Source: Arthrobacter sp. E3
Lineage (GTDB): Bacteria; Actinomycetota; Actinomycetes; Actinomycetales; Micrococcaceae
Length of the DNA: 64,000 nucleotides
Reading direction: 5' to 3'
NCBI RefSeq assembly: GCF_017353415.1
Contig: NZ_JAFMPX010000002.1
Span: 124,001 to 188,000, forward strand
Below are positions 9,528 through 18,261 of this stretch, piece after piece (position 1 is the first letter of the stretch; the number at the start of each line of letters is the position of its first letter). Under the pieces are notes generated by a model. That model ran no database searches, was not told the DNA's origin, and saw only the letters and a program-made list of their open reading frames with translations. The translations under genes and the position numbers were made by a program.

Positions 9528-9719
9528 TTGCCTGGCACTGGTTTGTTCAGCACAGCCCGCGCGGTTCAGTGAACTGCTAGCCCGCGGCAACACTTGCATA
9601 CATTTCTGCTGTGCACTGGCCCGCGAAGGGTTCCCAAGGGATTTGGTGCTGCCAGCCAACGGCCACCTGGGGTAGCTCAGGCATCAACCGTTACCCCCAA
9701 CGGCAGTCCAGCAAAAACA
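9528..9719. other. Gene-free spacer between two terminators
   Basis: The gap between the two-TM gene and the wall-anchored gene is 316 bases. Apart from the terminators at its two ends I see no plausible start with a ribosome site, no RNA gene and no strong repeat. A short reading that looks open is not supported by codon use. Confidence 0.5.
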
Positions 9720-9761
9720 CTTCGGGCGGGCACCAGAATAAATTCCCGTGCCCGCCCGAAG
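9720..9761 (-). terminator. Intrinsic terminator of the leftward sugar operon
   Basis: Perfect 14-bp inverted repeat (CTTCGGGCGGGCAC at 9720-9733, its complement at 9748-9761) with a 14-base loop. Read on the minus strand it is followed by TGTTTTTGC. It lies 41 bases beyond the stop of the wall-anchored protein. Confidence 0.85.
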
Positions 9762-9801
9762 GTTGCATTAATGCGATGTTGCGTGTCGGTGCTACCTGAC
9801 G

Positions 9802-11781
9802 TTAGTGACTTGCAGACCTGCGGCGGCTTGCAGCGAACACGGCTGCACCGGCGATGAGCAGCAGGACTGCCATCCCGCCGAGCAGCGTGTTGTTGGCACC
9901 GGTGTTGGCCAGCTCATTCTGGGCTGCTGCACTGCCTGCAGCCGTTGTTTGAGCTGTCGCATTCCCGGCAGCACTGGTGGAAACCGTTGCCGTTGCGCTG
10001 GCAGCTGCGGCGGTGATGGTCAGGGGTGTACTTACCTGATGCGCCTTTCCGTCCAATCCCACACCGTCAATCATGATGCGGTGCTGGCCCGCCGGAATGT
10101 CCGACGGCACAACCACGCTCAAGCTCACAACTCCGTTGGCATCAGCGGTAGCCTTGCCCAACTGCACCGGCTCCGAGAGCAGCGTGAAGGTTGCGCTGCT
10201 CCCCGCTTTGAAGTCCTCCCCCGTGATGATGAGCTTGCCGCCCTGTGCCACGGTGTCCGCGCTCAGTTTGATGCCGGCCTTCGTTGGCTCCTGAGTCGGT
10301 GCCGCGGAGGTTGCAGAGGCCGACGGCGTCGCAGTCACCGAAGCGCTTGGCGTTGCCGTCGGTGCTGCTTCCAGCTCCGTGGTGCTGAGCTTGTTCCAAC
10401 CTGTGGTGGATCTGTCGCCAGTCAAGGCCAGCTTGATGGCCGGGACGCTGTTGCGGGTTTTGTCCACGATGGCAACGGCGAAGTTGTAGCTGCCGGACGG
10501 AACGTCTGTGGGTGCAAATGCCGTGCTGTCGTTCGCATTGGTTCCCTTGATCCACGAACCGGGATCTACATCAGACTGCACCTGGTAGACGGGTTCGCCG
10601 GTGGCCTGATCGAACAATGCATAGGAAACCTGGTACTTGTTGTTCCACTGCGGATTGTTGTTGGGCATGCGGCCCACGCCTGTATTGCTCCATGTGGAGT
10701 CAATGGTGGCTTCGCGTGCGCCAATTGGAAGAACTGTGGGGATGCTGACGCTGCTGGGGGCCAAGCGGTAGCCGCCGTTGACTGCGAAGTCCTCCACGAG
10801 GTCAGGGTTGTCCACCACCCAAGTCTTTACATCCGGCTCGTGGCGAAGGTCGAGGTAGTTGGCATGCAGGTTCTTGGCGTTGGCGACGACGCGCTCCAGC
10901 ATGGGGCGGTACGGCTTGGCGCCGGGCACCTTGAAGCTGTCGTCGCAAGAGGTCGCCCGCACAGTGAAGTTCTGGTAGCAGTTTTCGCCGACCAGGATCG
11001 TGCCTGGGAAGCGTTCCGCGATGGCGTTCTTTTGATCCTGAGGGAACCACAACGTGCTGCCGAGGCTGTCGCGCCGCATGATCGAGCCCTTGGCGATCTG
11101 CTCATCCAAGTGGTCGTAGTTGAGGGCAGGCGCAAAATTCAGCGCCAATAGAACATTTTGGAAGGAATCTCGGTAAAGATCACCCAACCAGCGCACGGTA
11201 GCTGCCGTTTGGGATGCGTTCAGCCCCTTCATATTGTGCATTTCACCCCAAGCGCCGATGGTGTTTGTATCGACGAAATCCACCTCTTCAGGGTCGTCGA
11301 AACGAGCACCGAAGGAGGCCATGAAGTTTTCAAACTTCTTCATGAAGACCGGGTTGTTCACATAGGGAGTGGTAAATGATGGTTCCGGATTTGATGCGTA
11401 GCCAGTGGCTCCGGCTTTGAAGACGAATTGGGGTGTTGCTTGCTGATGGGTGTCCCGGCTGTCAACAAAAACCCGGAAGGCCAAGCGCTGGCCGTGGTCC
11501 TTGGCCTGTTGGATGAAGGACTTGAAGTTGTCGTCCTCGTTCCAGGCGTAGTGGCCTTCCGTCGGTTCCAGCCGGGACCATGGAATACGCAAGTACACCA
11601 CGGAGGAAGCGGCAGAATTCGGGCCCACTTCGCCCCAAAACTCATCGGCGTTGGCCAAGGCATGGTCAAATTCCTCGACGTACGCCATCCAGCCCATGCC
11701 CGGGTTACGCAGGACACTGGTTGTGTCGCGTTCCGGGGTAACAGTGGTCATGCCCGGCAGAACACCTAATACCAGTATCAA
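9802..11781 (-). CDS. LAxTG-anchored surface protein with DUF4874/DUF4832-like domains
   Basis: About 650 residues. The N-terminal region (TTSVLRNPGMGWMAY, then PWSRLEPTEGHYAWNED) and the following barrel-like part match the DUF4874 + DUF4832 pair found in putative secreted glycosidases. A beta-sandwich module (GIKLSADTVAQGGKLIITGE and on) follows a Thr/Ala linker. The C-terminus is a wall-sorting signal: LANTG, a hydrophobic helix, then ASRRRSASH. The start is uncertain. TTG 11781 gives a short hydrophobic leader (LILVLGVLPG); ATG 11751 gives none; neither has a clear ribosome site. A basic stretch just upstream (RRSSPKNK) suggests the signal peptide start was lost or uses a rare codon. It is the last gene of the importer operon and may act on the polymer whose sugars are imported. 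Confidence 0.75.
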   Translation of the reverse strand: MILVLGVLPGMTTVTPERDTTSVLRNPGMGWMAYVEEFDHALANADEFWGEVGPNSAASSVVYLRIPWSRLEPTEGHYAWNEDDNFKSFIQQAKDHGQRLAFRVFVDSRDTHQQATPQFVFKAGATGYASNPEPSFTTPYVNNPVFMKKFENFMASFGARFDDPEEVDFVDTNTIGAWGEMHNMKGLNASQTAATVRWLGDLYRDSFQNVLLALNFAPALNYDHLDEQIAKGSIMRRDSLGSTLWFPQDQKNAIAERFPGTILVGENCYQNFTVRATSCDDSFKVPGAKPYRPMLERVVANAKNLHANYLDLRHEPDVKTWVVDNPDLVEDFAVNGGYRLAPSSVSIPTVLPIGAREATIDSTWSNTGVGRMPNNNPQWNNKYQVSYALFDQATGEPVYQVQSDVDPGSWIKGTNANDSTAFAPTDVPSGSYNFAVAIVDKTRNSVPAIKLALTGDRSTTGWNKLSTTELEAAPTATPSASVTATPSASATSAAPTQEPTKAGIKLSADTVAQGGKLIITGEDFKAGSSATFTLLSEPVQLGKATADANGVVSLSVVVPSDIPAGQHRIMIDGVGLDGKAHQVSTPLTITAAAASATATVSTSAAGNATAQTTAAGSAAAQNELANTGANNTLLGGMAVLLLIAGAAVFAASRRRSASH

Positions 11782-11872
11782 CGTCTTATTTTTAGGTGAA
11801 CTGCGCCGGTCAAACCAGGAACGAGACCTGTTCCAGCGGAGTGATGTGCACTTGCACCTGCGGAGGCAGACG

Positions 11873-12643
11873 CTAGTTGGTGTGGAACAGCTGGCAGGCG
11901 CTGGAGGTCGCCAAGGGTAGTTGGGCTGGGTCGTCCACTTCCCAGCGGTCATGGGGGGCCCAGCCAAGATCTGCAAGAGCATTCTCGGTGTTCCAGCGCT
12001 GTGCCGAGTCGAGGGAGACCGCGTGGTAAATGCCAAAGCCGGGCGAACGGTTCAGTGAGGCATCGACCAAACTACGCAAATCAGCTGTGGAGAACCATGT
12101 GTGCGCAAACTGTTGCTCAATCAACGGCCAGCCGGTCAAGCCGAGTCTGAGGCAGGAGACCGCATTGCCTTGTGAATCCTGGTGGAGCCTGGACAGCGCC
12201 TCGATGGCGATTTTGCTGGCTCCGTAGGGACAGCAGGGACGTGGGGCTTTCGTGGGGTCAATGGTGCTGACCCCGTCGCGGTAGTCCAAGCCAGTGGCGT
12301 GAACGGAGCTTGCGATGACAATGTGTTGCACATTGTTGTCCATCGCCGCACTGAGCAGATGGTCCGTCATGGCGATATTGACCAATGCCTCCCCAACCGA
12401 AGAGGCTGGGGAGGCGTTGGCGGCAAGGTGGACGATTGCATTGCAACCGTCCACCGCGACCCGGCAGAAGTCTGAATCTGCCAGATCACCGACCAAGAGT
12501 TCGTCTTCTGTGGCAAAGATGGAAGGACGCGCATCAAGCGGACTCCTTGTGGTGATCCTGATCCGATAGCTGCGGCGCAAGTGATCCAACAGCAGACGGC
12601 CAACCGTGCCATTTCCCCCGGTGAGGAGGAGAAGAGGTTTCAA
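11873..12643 (-). CDS. NAD-dependent epimerase/dehydratase family protein (uronate/sugar dehydrogenase-like)
   Basis: A 256-residue extended SDR. The NAD-binding loop TGGNGTVGRLLL (residues ~8-19) and the catalytic YGASKIAIEAL (Tyr-x3-Lys) are intact, with IASSVHATG supplying the catalytic Ser region. Length and pattern resemble uronate dehydrogenase and small sugar dehydrogenases more than UDP-sugar epimerases. It lies 19 bases from the permease gene in the importer operon, opposite genes for lactone and galactonate breakdown. I infer it may oxidise the imported sugar to its lactone; that is context, not proof. Confidence 0.8.
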   Translation of the reverse strand: MKPLLLLTGGNGTVGRLLLDHLRRSYRIRITTRSPLDARPSIFATEDELLVGDLADSDFCRVAVDGCNAIVHLAANASPASSVGEALVNIAMTDHLLSAAMDNNVQHIVIASSVHATGLDYRDGVSTIDPTKAPRPCCPYGASKIAIEALSRLHQDSQGNAVSCLRLGLTGWPLIEQQFAHTWFSTADLRSLVDASLNRSPGFGIYHAVSLDSAQRWNTENALADLGWAPHDRWEVDDPAQLPLATSSACQLFHTN

Positions 12644-12662
12644 AGCCGGGTGTTCCTTTCGA

Positions 12663-13607
12663 TTATTTGCTAATTCCTACTGTCATGCCTTCAACAATCC
12701 GCCGTCCCAGCCAGATGAACAGTGCCAGAACGGGGGTGACCACCATGACGATGCCGGCAAAGAGCCCGCCCCAGTCGGCGCCGTTGAATTGCGCCTGGTC
12801 AAGGAAGGCCAGCAGTGCGATCGGCAGCGTGCGGTTTTCCGACGTCGTCAGCAGCACCAGCGAGAATAGCGTCTCGTTCCAGCCGGTGATCACAGCGAGC
12901 ATGAACGCGGTGACCAATCCTGAGCGGGCAAGCGGCAGCACGATCTGAATAAAGGTGCGGATACCGGAGGAACCGTCGATGGCGGCAGCTTCCTCAATTT
13001 CGACCGGCAGGGAGCGGAAGAACCCTGCGAGCAGGAACACGGTGAACGGAATGCCCAGACCGACCAGGACGAGGACGAGTCCTTGAATGCTGTTGAGCAT
13101 TTGCAGGTGCGAGATGTCCTGAAACTTGGCCATCATGATGTAGACGGGCACCAGCAGCACCTGTCCCGGAACGCCAAGCCCCAGCACAAATAGCAGCGTG
13201 AAGGTGGAGGAGAGCTTCCGGGTGGATTTGGCCAGAACATAAGCGGCAGGTGCCGAAATGGCAACCACCAGCAGGGAAGAGACGAGAGTGGCAATCACTG
13301 AGTTGATTGCCGCAGTGCCAAATCCTCCTGTGTTCCAGGCGTTGGTGAAGTTCTCCACGAACGGCACGGCGGGTACGCCGAGCGGATCGCGGACAATGTC
13401 CCGGGTATCACGCAGGGACGTTACTGCCATCCACACCAGGAGGAAGAGGTTGAAGGCCACCAGCAACCAGGCAACGGTCCGGCCCACATAGCCGCCGGGA
13501 CTGATCCGGTCCTTTCGCGAGGACCGGCGACGCATGCGGGGTCGCGAAGGACCGGGGGCCGACACCGATTCGGTTGGAAGCGGGGGCTGAGTTATGACTT
13601 TGTTCAC
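12663..13607 (-). CDS. Carbohydrate ABC transporter permease (MalG type)
   Basis: A 314-residue inner-membrane permease starting at GTG 13607. Six TM segments are expected. The EAA loop signature is seen as EEAAAIDGSSGIRTFIQIVLP (about residues 200-220), typical of CUT1-family MalG-like subunits. The C-terminus ends in GRRIVEGMTVGISK, also typical. It pairs with the MalF-type gene 17 bases upstream and the lipoprotein binding subunit. No ATPase gene is in the operon, so a shared MsmK-like ATPase elsewhere is likely. Confidence 0.93.
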   Translation of the reverse strand: MNKVITQPPLPTESVSAPGPSRPRMRRRSSRKDRISPGGYVGRTVAWLLVAFNLFLLVWMAVTSLRDTRDIVRDPLGVPAVPFVENFTNAWNTGGFGTAAINSVIATLVSSLLVVAISAPAAYVLAKSTRKLSSTFTLLFVLGLGVPGQVLLVPVYIMMAKFQDISHLQMLNSIQGLVLVLVGLGIPFTVFLLAGFFRSLPVEIEEAAAIDGSSGIRTFIQIVLPLARSGLVTAFMLAVITGWNETLFSLVLLTTSENRTLPIALLAFLDQAQFNGADWGGLFAGIVMVVTPVLALFIWLGRRIVEGMTVGISK

Positions 13608-13624
13608 GGGTTCAACCTTGCTTC

Positions 13625-14575
13625 CTAGATTTCAATGGCTTCACGGCGCAACATGCGTCGCAGTCCGATGGTCAGGACGGTGACCAGGATGAGGCTGACA
13701 ATGGCCGATGCGGCAGAGATGCCGAACTCCCGGTCGCCACCGCTGCCAAAGGCCGCCTGGTAGACATATAGGGCTGTTGACCAGGTGCTTGTGGGCGGTG
13801 CTTTTGCGGTGGATCCGCCAAAGACGAGAATCAGCTCGAAGACCTTTACCGAACTCATGGTCCACAGCACAGCACATACGGAGATGACGTCCCAAGCCAG
13901 GGGCAAGGTCACGTGCCGGAACTTGGCCCAGGGACCAGCCCCGTCAAGTCCCGCTGCCTCGTAGTAATACGCTGGGATTTGGTCCACGGCGGACATGATG
14001 ATGGTGGTGAAGTAACCGGTAGCGCTCCAGATCATCACGATCATGATCATGTTGAACAGATTGTCCTGCGCCAACCACTTGGGCGGATCCTGAACGCCTA
14101 CAAGCAACAGCAACTTGTTGACAGGACCGGCAGGGCTGAATAGGAAGCCGGCAAAGATGCCAAATACCATGGCGTTGATCAACGTGGGGAAGAACAAGAC
14201 ACTGCGCACAAACTTCTTGCCCATCATGTCCCTGAGGATCATGGTCAGGCCAAAGGCGAAGACAAAGGTGATGATACCCACGATGAAAAGAATCTTCAGG
14301 GTGTTGATGATGGAACCGATAAAGACAGGGTCTTTGGCCAAGCGGACGTAGTTGTCTGCGCCAATGAACGTCATCTGGTTGATGCCGTCCCACTCGTTGA
14401 GGCTCAGCCAGCCGGCGTAGATGATGGGAACAAGGTAGAACAGGGCCATCAAGATCAGCGCGGGCATAAGCATCGGCCAGAACAGCCGGCGCCTGCTGCG
14501 CTCAATTGCGGACATGCCGGCACGCGGGCGGCCAGAATTGCGCCCGCGTGCCAGCGGAAGTGCAGGGGTAGCCAT
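13625..14575 (-). CDS. Carbohydrate ABC transporter permease (MalF type)
   Basis: A 316-residue permease with an N-terminal RRRLFWPMLMPALILMALFYLVPI anchor pattern (first TM at residues ~30-53) and the EAA loop YYEAAGLDGAGPWAKFRHVTLP (about residues 205-226). It is the partner of the MalG-type permease. The gene starts 4 bases after the stop of the binding-protein gene, so translation is probably coupled. Confidence 0.93.
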   Translation of the reverse strand: MATPALPLARGRNSGRPRAGMSAIERSRRRLFWPMLMPALILMALFYLVPIIYAGWLSLNEWDGINQMTFIGADNYVRLAKDPVFIGSIINTLKILFIVGIITFVFAFGLTMILRDMMGKKFVRSVLFFPTLINAMVFGIFAGFLFSPAGPVNKLLLLVGVQDPPKWLAQDNLFNMIMIVMIWSATGYFTTIIMSAVDQIPAYYYEAAGLDGAGPWAKFRHVTLPLAWDVISVCAVLWTMSSVKVFELILVFGGSTAKAPPTSTWSTALYVYQAAFGSGGDREFGISAASAIVSLILVTVLTIGLRRMLRREAIEI

Positions 14576-14578
14576 CAG

Positions 14579-15892
14579 TTAGCCCTTGGCATTCCAGTAT
14601 GCAACCATGGCGGTCTTGGCTTCCTTGACGTACTGCTCAGCAGTCACCTTGCCCAGCCAAAGCTGCTCAAAGGATGCGTTGAAGCCCTTGTCAGTGATGT
14701 CGCCGGACACGCCGTCGCTCGGAAGCCTGGAGGGATTGTCCGCCAAGATGGTGGCAACATCGGCCAGCTGTGCAGGTGCTTCGACGTCGGGACGGGCTGA
14801 GAGGTTGTCGGCCACTGTGGAGATCTGGCCCATGCGGTCCTTGTTCGCGAAGTAGGCGATGAACTGCTTCGCCTCGGCGGTGTGCTTGCCTGCCTTCGGG
14901 ACTGCAAAGCCAAACGCGATGACGTCATTGGCCGTCGTGGACGACGCCGTGGTGGTTGGGAAGTTGAATGCGCCGTAGTCGAAGCCTTCGGCTGCATACT
15001 TTTGGGTTTCCGCCGGTGCCCAGCTGCCCATCAGGTAGTACAGAGCCTTGTCAGCGGCCCAGGCGTTCTGCTGCTCGGGGTACTTGGAAGCATCGTAGCC
15101 CTTGATGATGTAGCCGCTCTTAATGAGGTCCTGGATTTGTTCGGCAGTCTTCAACACGGCCGGATCGTCCCATGAAGCGCCGGTCTTGTCTTCGACCAGC
15201 TTCTTGAACGAACCGTCGCCGGCGTTGCGGTTGAGCAGGTAGTCAAACCAGTAGCTGTTGGCCCAGGTGGCATCGCCATCGGAAGCGATGCAAGCCATGT
15301 TGGCGTCTACGGCCTTCTTGCAGTTGGCCAGCAGCTCGTCCCAGGTCTTGGGTGCTTCGGGGGCAATCTTGTTGGTTTTGTTGTAGAAAACGGAGACGTT
15401 GGAGATCGTGTAGGGAACCATGTAGTTCTTCACGTCGCCACCATACGTGGGAATGACGTCGATGTACTTGGCGGGGATGACGTCGCCAACTGTCTTGCCG
15501 TCTTCGCCGGGAATTGACTCCTTGAGCACAGGAGCCATGTCCTCGAGCTGGTTGGTCTTGGCAAGTGTCGGGCCGAGGCCGTCGTAGGCCTGGTCAACCA
15601 AGTCCGGGACGTCTCCGGAGAGCAGTCCTGCAGTGACCTTGTCGAGGACCTTGCGTCCCTGCCACTGCACATTGACCTTGATGCCCGTGTCCTTCTCGAA
15701 CGAATCGAGTGAAGTCTTCAAGACTTTGGCCTGGGGCTCAGTTTCGGTCCACATGGACCAGTAGGTCATGGATTTGGCACCGTCGCCACCGGAGGGGGCG
15801 TCGGTGGTGGTGCATCCGGAGGCCGTGAAAGCGACCGAGGTTGCCAAGATGGCACCGGTGGCAACTTTGAGCCAGGGCTTGATGTGAGTCAT
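14579..15892 (-). CDS. ABC sugar-binding lipoprotein
   Basis: A 437-residue extracellular binding protein (SBP_bac_1 type). ATG 15892 is chosen over a longer reading because AAGGA precedes it and a lipoprotein signal follows: MTHIKPWLK, a hydrophobic core and the lipobox ASGC (Cys ~ residue 27). The mature part opens with a Gly/Asp linker and MTYWSMW, typical of CUT1 family sugar-binding proteins. It is the first gene of the leftward operon that includes two permeases. The substrate is unknown; the neighbouring galactonate genes suggest a galactose- or galactonate-related sugar or oligosaccharide. Confidence 0.92.
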   Translation of the reverse strand: MTHIKPWLKVATGAILATSVAFTASGCTTTDAPSGGDGAKSMTYWSMWTETEPQAKVLKTSLDSFEKDTGIKVNVQWQGRKVLDKVTAGLLSGDVPDLVDQAYDGLGPTLAKTNQLEDMAPVLKESIPGEDGKTVGDVIPAKYIDVIPTYGGDVKNYMVPYTISNVSVFYNKTNKIAPEAPKTWDELLANCKKAVDANMACIASDGDATWANSYWFDYLLNRNAGDGSFKKLVEDKTGASWDDPAVLKTAEQIQDLIKSGYIIKGYDASKYPEQQNAWAADKALYYLMGSWAPAETQKYAAEGFDYGAFNFPTTTASSTTANDVIAFGFAVPKAGKHTAEAKQFIAYFANKDRMGQISTVADNLSARPDVEAPAQLADVATILADNPSRLPSDGVSGDITDKGFNASFEQLWLGKVTAEQYVKEAKTAMVAYWNAKG

Positions 15893-16189
15893 GAAGAATC
15901 CTTCAAAGTAGTCGTTGGTCCGCCGCCTGCTATGCAGTTGGGCTTGCCTGTGATTGTAGTCACTGAGCACGGTTGTTTGTCAACAGTTATTCACTTTATT
16001 TCACAAATTATAATTTTTAGGTGCATGTTATGCCCAACATGCATACAATCTGGATAAGATTGTTATTTATATTGACACTGGTAGCAGCGCTGTGCCCGGC
16101 AGCCGTGAGGTGCCGTAGACGCCGGTCCGTACACGCGGGGCGCCTGCCTGCGCACGCAGGACTGAAGATCTTGGACTAAGGGATGAAGC
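15893..16189. promoter_or_regulatory. Divergent control region of the sugar-acid island
   Basis: AT-rich 297-base gap between the binding-protein gene and the dehydratase gene. It holds a minus-strand TTGACA (15983-15978) with TACAAT 19 bases on (15958-15953), a CRP/GlxR-like site TGTGATTGTAGTCACT (15949-15964), a plus-strand TATAAT at 16009-16014 and a perfect inverted repeat further right. Promoter assignments are by eye. Confidence 0.6.
16022..16043. promoter_or_regulatory. Perfect 8-6-8 inverted repeat, candidate ROK operator
   Basis: TGCATGTT (16022-16029), spacer ATGCCC, AACATGCA (16036-16043). It lies midway between the two divergent operons, 146 bases from the dehydratase start. The ROK regulator at the end of the rightward operon is the natural candidate to bind it. 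Confidence 0.55.
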
Positions 16190-17335
16190 ATGAAGATTAC
16201 AAAGATTGAGACGTTTCAGGTTCCGCCGCGCTGGCTGTTCCTCCGCGTCGAGACAGAGAGCGGTTTGGTGGGGTGGGGCGAGCCAATCGTTGAAGGGCGT
16301 GCCGAAACTGTGGCTGCCGCCGTTGGTGAGATGTCCGACTACCTCATCGGTGAGGATGCTTCCAAAATCGAGGACCACTGGCAAGTCCTTACCAAGGGAG
16401 GCTTCTACCGCGGCGGCCCCGTCTTTTCCAGCGCAGTGGCCGGCATTGACCAAGCGCTGTGGGATATCAAGGGCAAGGCATTGGATGTCCCCATCTATGA
16501 ACTTCTCGGCGGGCCCGTTCGGGACAAGGTGCGCATGTACACCTGGATTCACGGTGAGAGTCCGGCAGAGCTTGCGGATTCAACACGCGAGGCGATGGCT
16601 GAGGGGTTCACTGCAGTGAAGTTCTGCCCCGCAGGCAAGCTCGCGCCTCTGGACACCGCAGCCACCATCCGCAACATGGTGAGCTCACTCGCCGCGGTCC
16701 GCGACGCTGGCGGCGATGAATTAGACATTGCCTTGGATTTCCATGGCAGGTTCACCCCGGCCATGTCGCGGCGGATTCTGCCGTTGATGGAAGAGTACCT
16801 GCCCATCTTTGCCGAAGAAGTGCTTTTGCCAGAGCTCTCCGGTGACCTTGGTCTGATTGCCCAGGCAACGTCAATTCCACTAGCGCTGGGGGAACGCCTC
16901 TACTCCCGCTGGGATTTCAAGACTGTTCTGGGCAACGGAGTCAGCGTTGTCCAACCGGACCTGAGCCACGCCGGAGGCATCTCCGAAGTGCGCAGAATTG
17001 CCGCGATGGCGGAAGCCTACGGTGTCCAGCTGGCCCCGCATTGCCCGCTGGGCCCCATTGCCCTGGCCGCCAGCCTCCAGGTGGACATCGCCAGCCCCAA
17101 CTTCCTGCTCCAAGAGCAGAGCCGCGGCTCCGGATACCAAGAGGGCCCGGACCTCTTTGACTACATGGAGCAGCCGGAAGTCTTCAACATGGGAACGGGT
17201 TACATTGCCCGGCCGGTGGCTCCGGGCCTGGGCATTGGCATTGATGAGGAAAAGGTCCGTCATGCCGCCTTGACCCCGCACCGCTGGCGCAACTCCATCT
17301 GGCGCCAGAACGACAACTCATTCCTGGAATGGTAG
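16190..17335 (+). CDS. dgoD: D-galactonate dehydratase
   Basis: A 381-residue enolase-superfamily enzyme that dehydrates D-galactonate to 2-keto-3-deoxygalactonate. The N-terminal capping domain starts MKITKIETFQVPPRWLF. Metal and catalytic residues of the family are in place: DFHGR (Asp and His, about residues 183-185), EEVLLPE, GERLYSRWDF and APHCPLGPIALA with the catalytic His. Length is normal. An AAGGGATGA stretch precedes ATG 16190. It heads the rightward operon. Confidence 0.93.
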   Translation: MKITKIETFQVPPRWLFLRVETESGLVGWGEPIVEGRAETVAAAVGEMSDYLIGEDASKIEDHWQVLTKGGFYRGGPVFSSAVAGIDQALWDIKGKALDVPIYELLGGPVRDKVRMYTWIHGESPAELADSTREAMAEGFTAVKFCPAGKLAPLDTAATIRNMVSSLAAVRDAGGDELDIALDFHGRFTPAMSRRILPLMEEYLPIFAEEVLLPELSGDLGLIAQATSIPLALGERLYSRWDFKTVLGNGVSVVQPDLSHAGGISEVRRIAAMAEAYGVQLAPHCPLGPIALAASLQVDIASPNFLLQEQSRGSGYQEGPDLFDYMEQPEVFNMGTGYIARPVAPGLGIGIDEEKVRHAALTPHRWRNSIWRQNDNSFLEW

Positions 17336-18261
17336 GCGCCGTGCCCATGGAATTCAGCGCAGTCTGCATGGGCGGTCCACGTGCCGAGTTGGGTGAAACA
17401 CCAAGGGTCGATGCCCGCAGCGGTGAACTCCTGTGGACGGACATCACCGGCGGCAAGGTTCACTTGGGCGCCATCACCGGAACACGCTTTGAGCCGCTGC
17501 GCACCTTTGACGTGTCCGGCATGGCCGGGCCGCTCACGCCACTGCCTGACCCCGGGACGGGATGGGTCATGGCTCGTGAGAGCGAGTTGGCCCACGTCTC
17601 CCATAACGGCACAATTTCTGTGCTGGCATCGCCGGAGGCCGGCCGTCCGACGTCGTTCAATGATGGCGCAGCAGATACCGAGGTCAACCTGTGGGTTGGT
17701 TCCATGGACAGGAACGGCGTTTCCGGGCAGGGGCGAATGTGGCGCTTCGACACGTCCGGAAACGGCAGGGTTGTCTTGGACGGAATCGGCATCTCCAACG
17801 GCCTGGACTTCTCAGCTGACGGCCGCAGCGCCTACTACGTGGACACCAGCACGCGGGTACTCCGCCGCTTCGATATCGATCCGCAAACGGGGATCGTCGG
17901 CAGCGTGGATCTTGTTGCCTTCCCGCCAGGGGGAGGTGACCCGGACGGCCTGACCGTGGACGACGACGGCTGCATCTGGGTTGCGCTGTGGGACGGGTGG
18001 GCTGTCCACCGCTATTCACCCAACGGTGAGCTTCTCGCCGTCGTCAAGGTCCCGGCGGCACGGCCAACCGCCGTCGCACTTGCGGGGGATCTGCTGGTCA
18101 TCACCAGCTGCAGCGGCTGGTTGGATGCCGGTTGGGAGCAGGCACAGCCCGACGCCGGGAAACTGTTCTGCGTCAATGTTGGCGTTGGCGGGCCGCCAGC
18201 ACGCCCCTACCGCGGGTCATTGACAATTTCAGTGGCAGACGGTGTGGAGGGGACACGATGA
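17329..18261 (+). CDS. SMP-30/gluconolactonase family lactonase
   Basis: A 310-residue beta-propeller of the SMP-30/LRE family that hydrolyses sugar-acid lactones with a divalent metal. Family motifs are LGETPRVDARSGELLWTDI near the N-terminus, SFNDGAADTEVNLWVG (metal-binding Asn/Asp), SNGLDFSADGRSAYYVDT and GDPDGLTVDDDGCIWVAL (catalytic Asp region). The ATG at 17329 overlaps the dehydratase stop; a GTG at 17341 is an alternative start. It would supply galactonate from galactonolactone in the pathway. Confidence 0.9.
   Translation: MVGAVPMEFSAVCMGGPRAELGETPRVDARSGELLWTDITGGKVHLGAITGTRFEPLRTFDVSGMAGPLTPLPDPGTGWVMARESELAHVSHNGTISVLASPEAGRPTSFNDGAADTEVNLWVGSMDRNGVSGQGRMWRFDTSGNGRVVLDGIGISNGLDFSADGRSAYYVDTSTRVLRRFDIDPQTGIVGSVDLVAFPPGGGDPDGLTVDDDGCIWVALWDGWAVHRYSPNGELLAVVKVPAARPTAVALAGDLLVITSCSGWLDAGWEQAQPDAGKLFCVNVGVGGPPARPYRGSLTISVADGVEGTR

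Noticed and set aside
9805-11151. Long plus-strand open reading opposite the wall-anchored gene
   Set aside because: It is antisense to a gene with recognisable domains and a sorting signal, is rich in Cys, Gly and Arg as expected of shadows in GC-rich DNA, and has no ribosome site.
11782-12036. Upstream extension of the wall-anchored gene to 12036
   Set aside because: It overlaps the epimerase gene on the same strand and encodes basic, Pro/Ser/Cys-rich sequence with no signal peptide.
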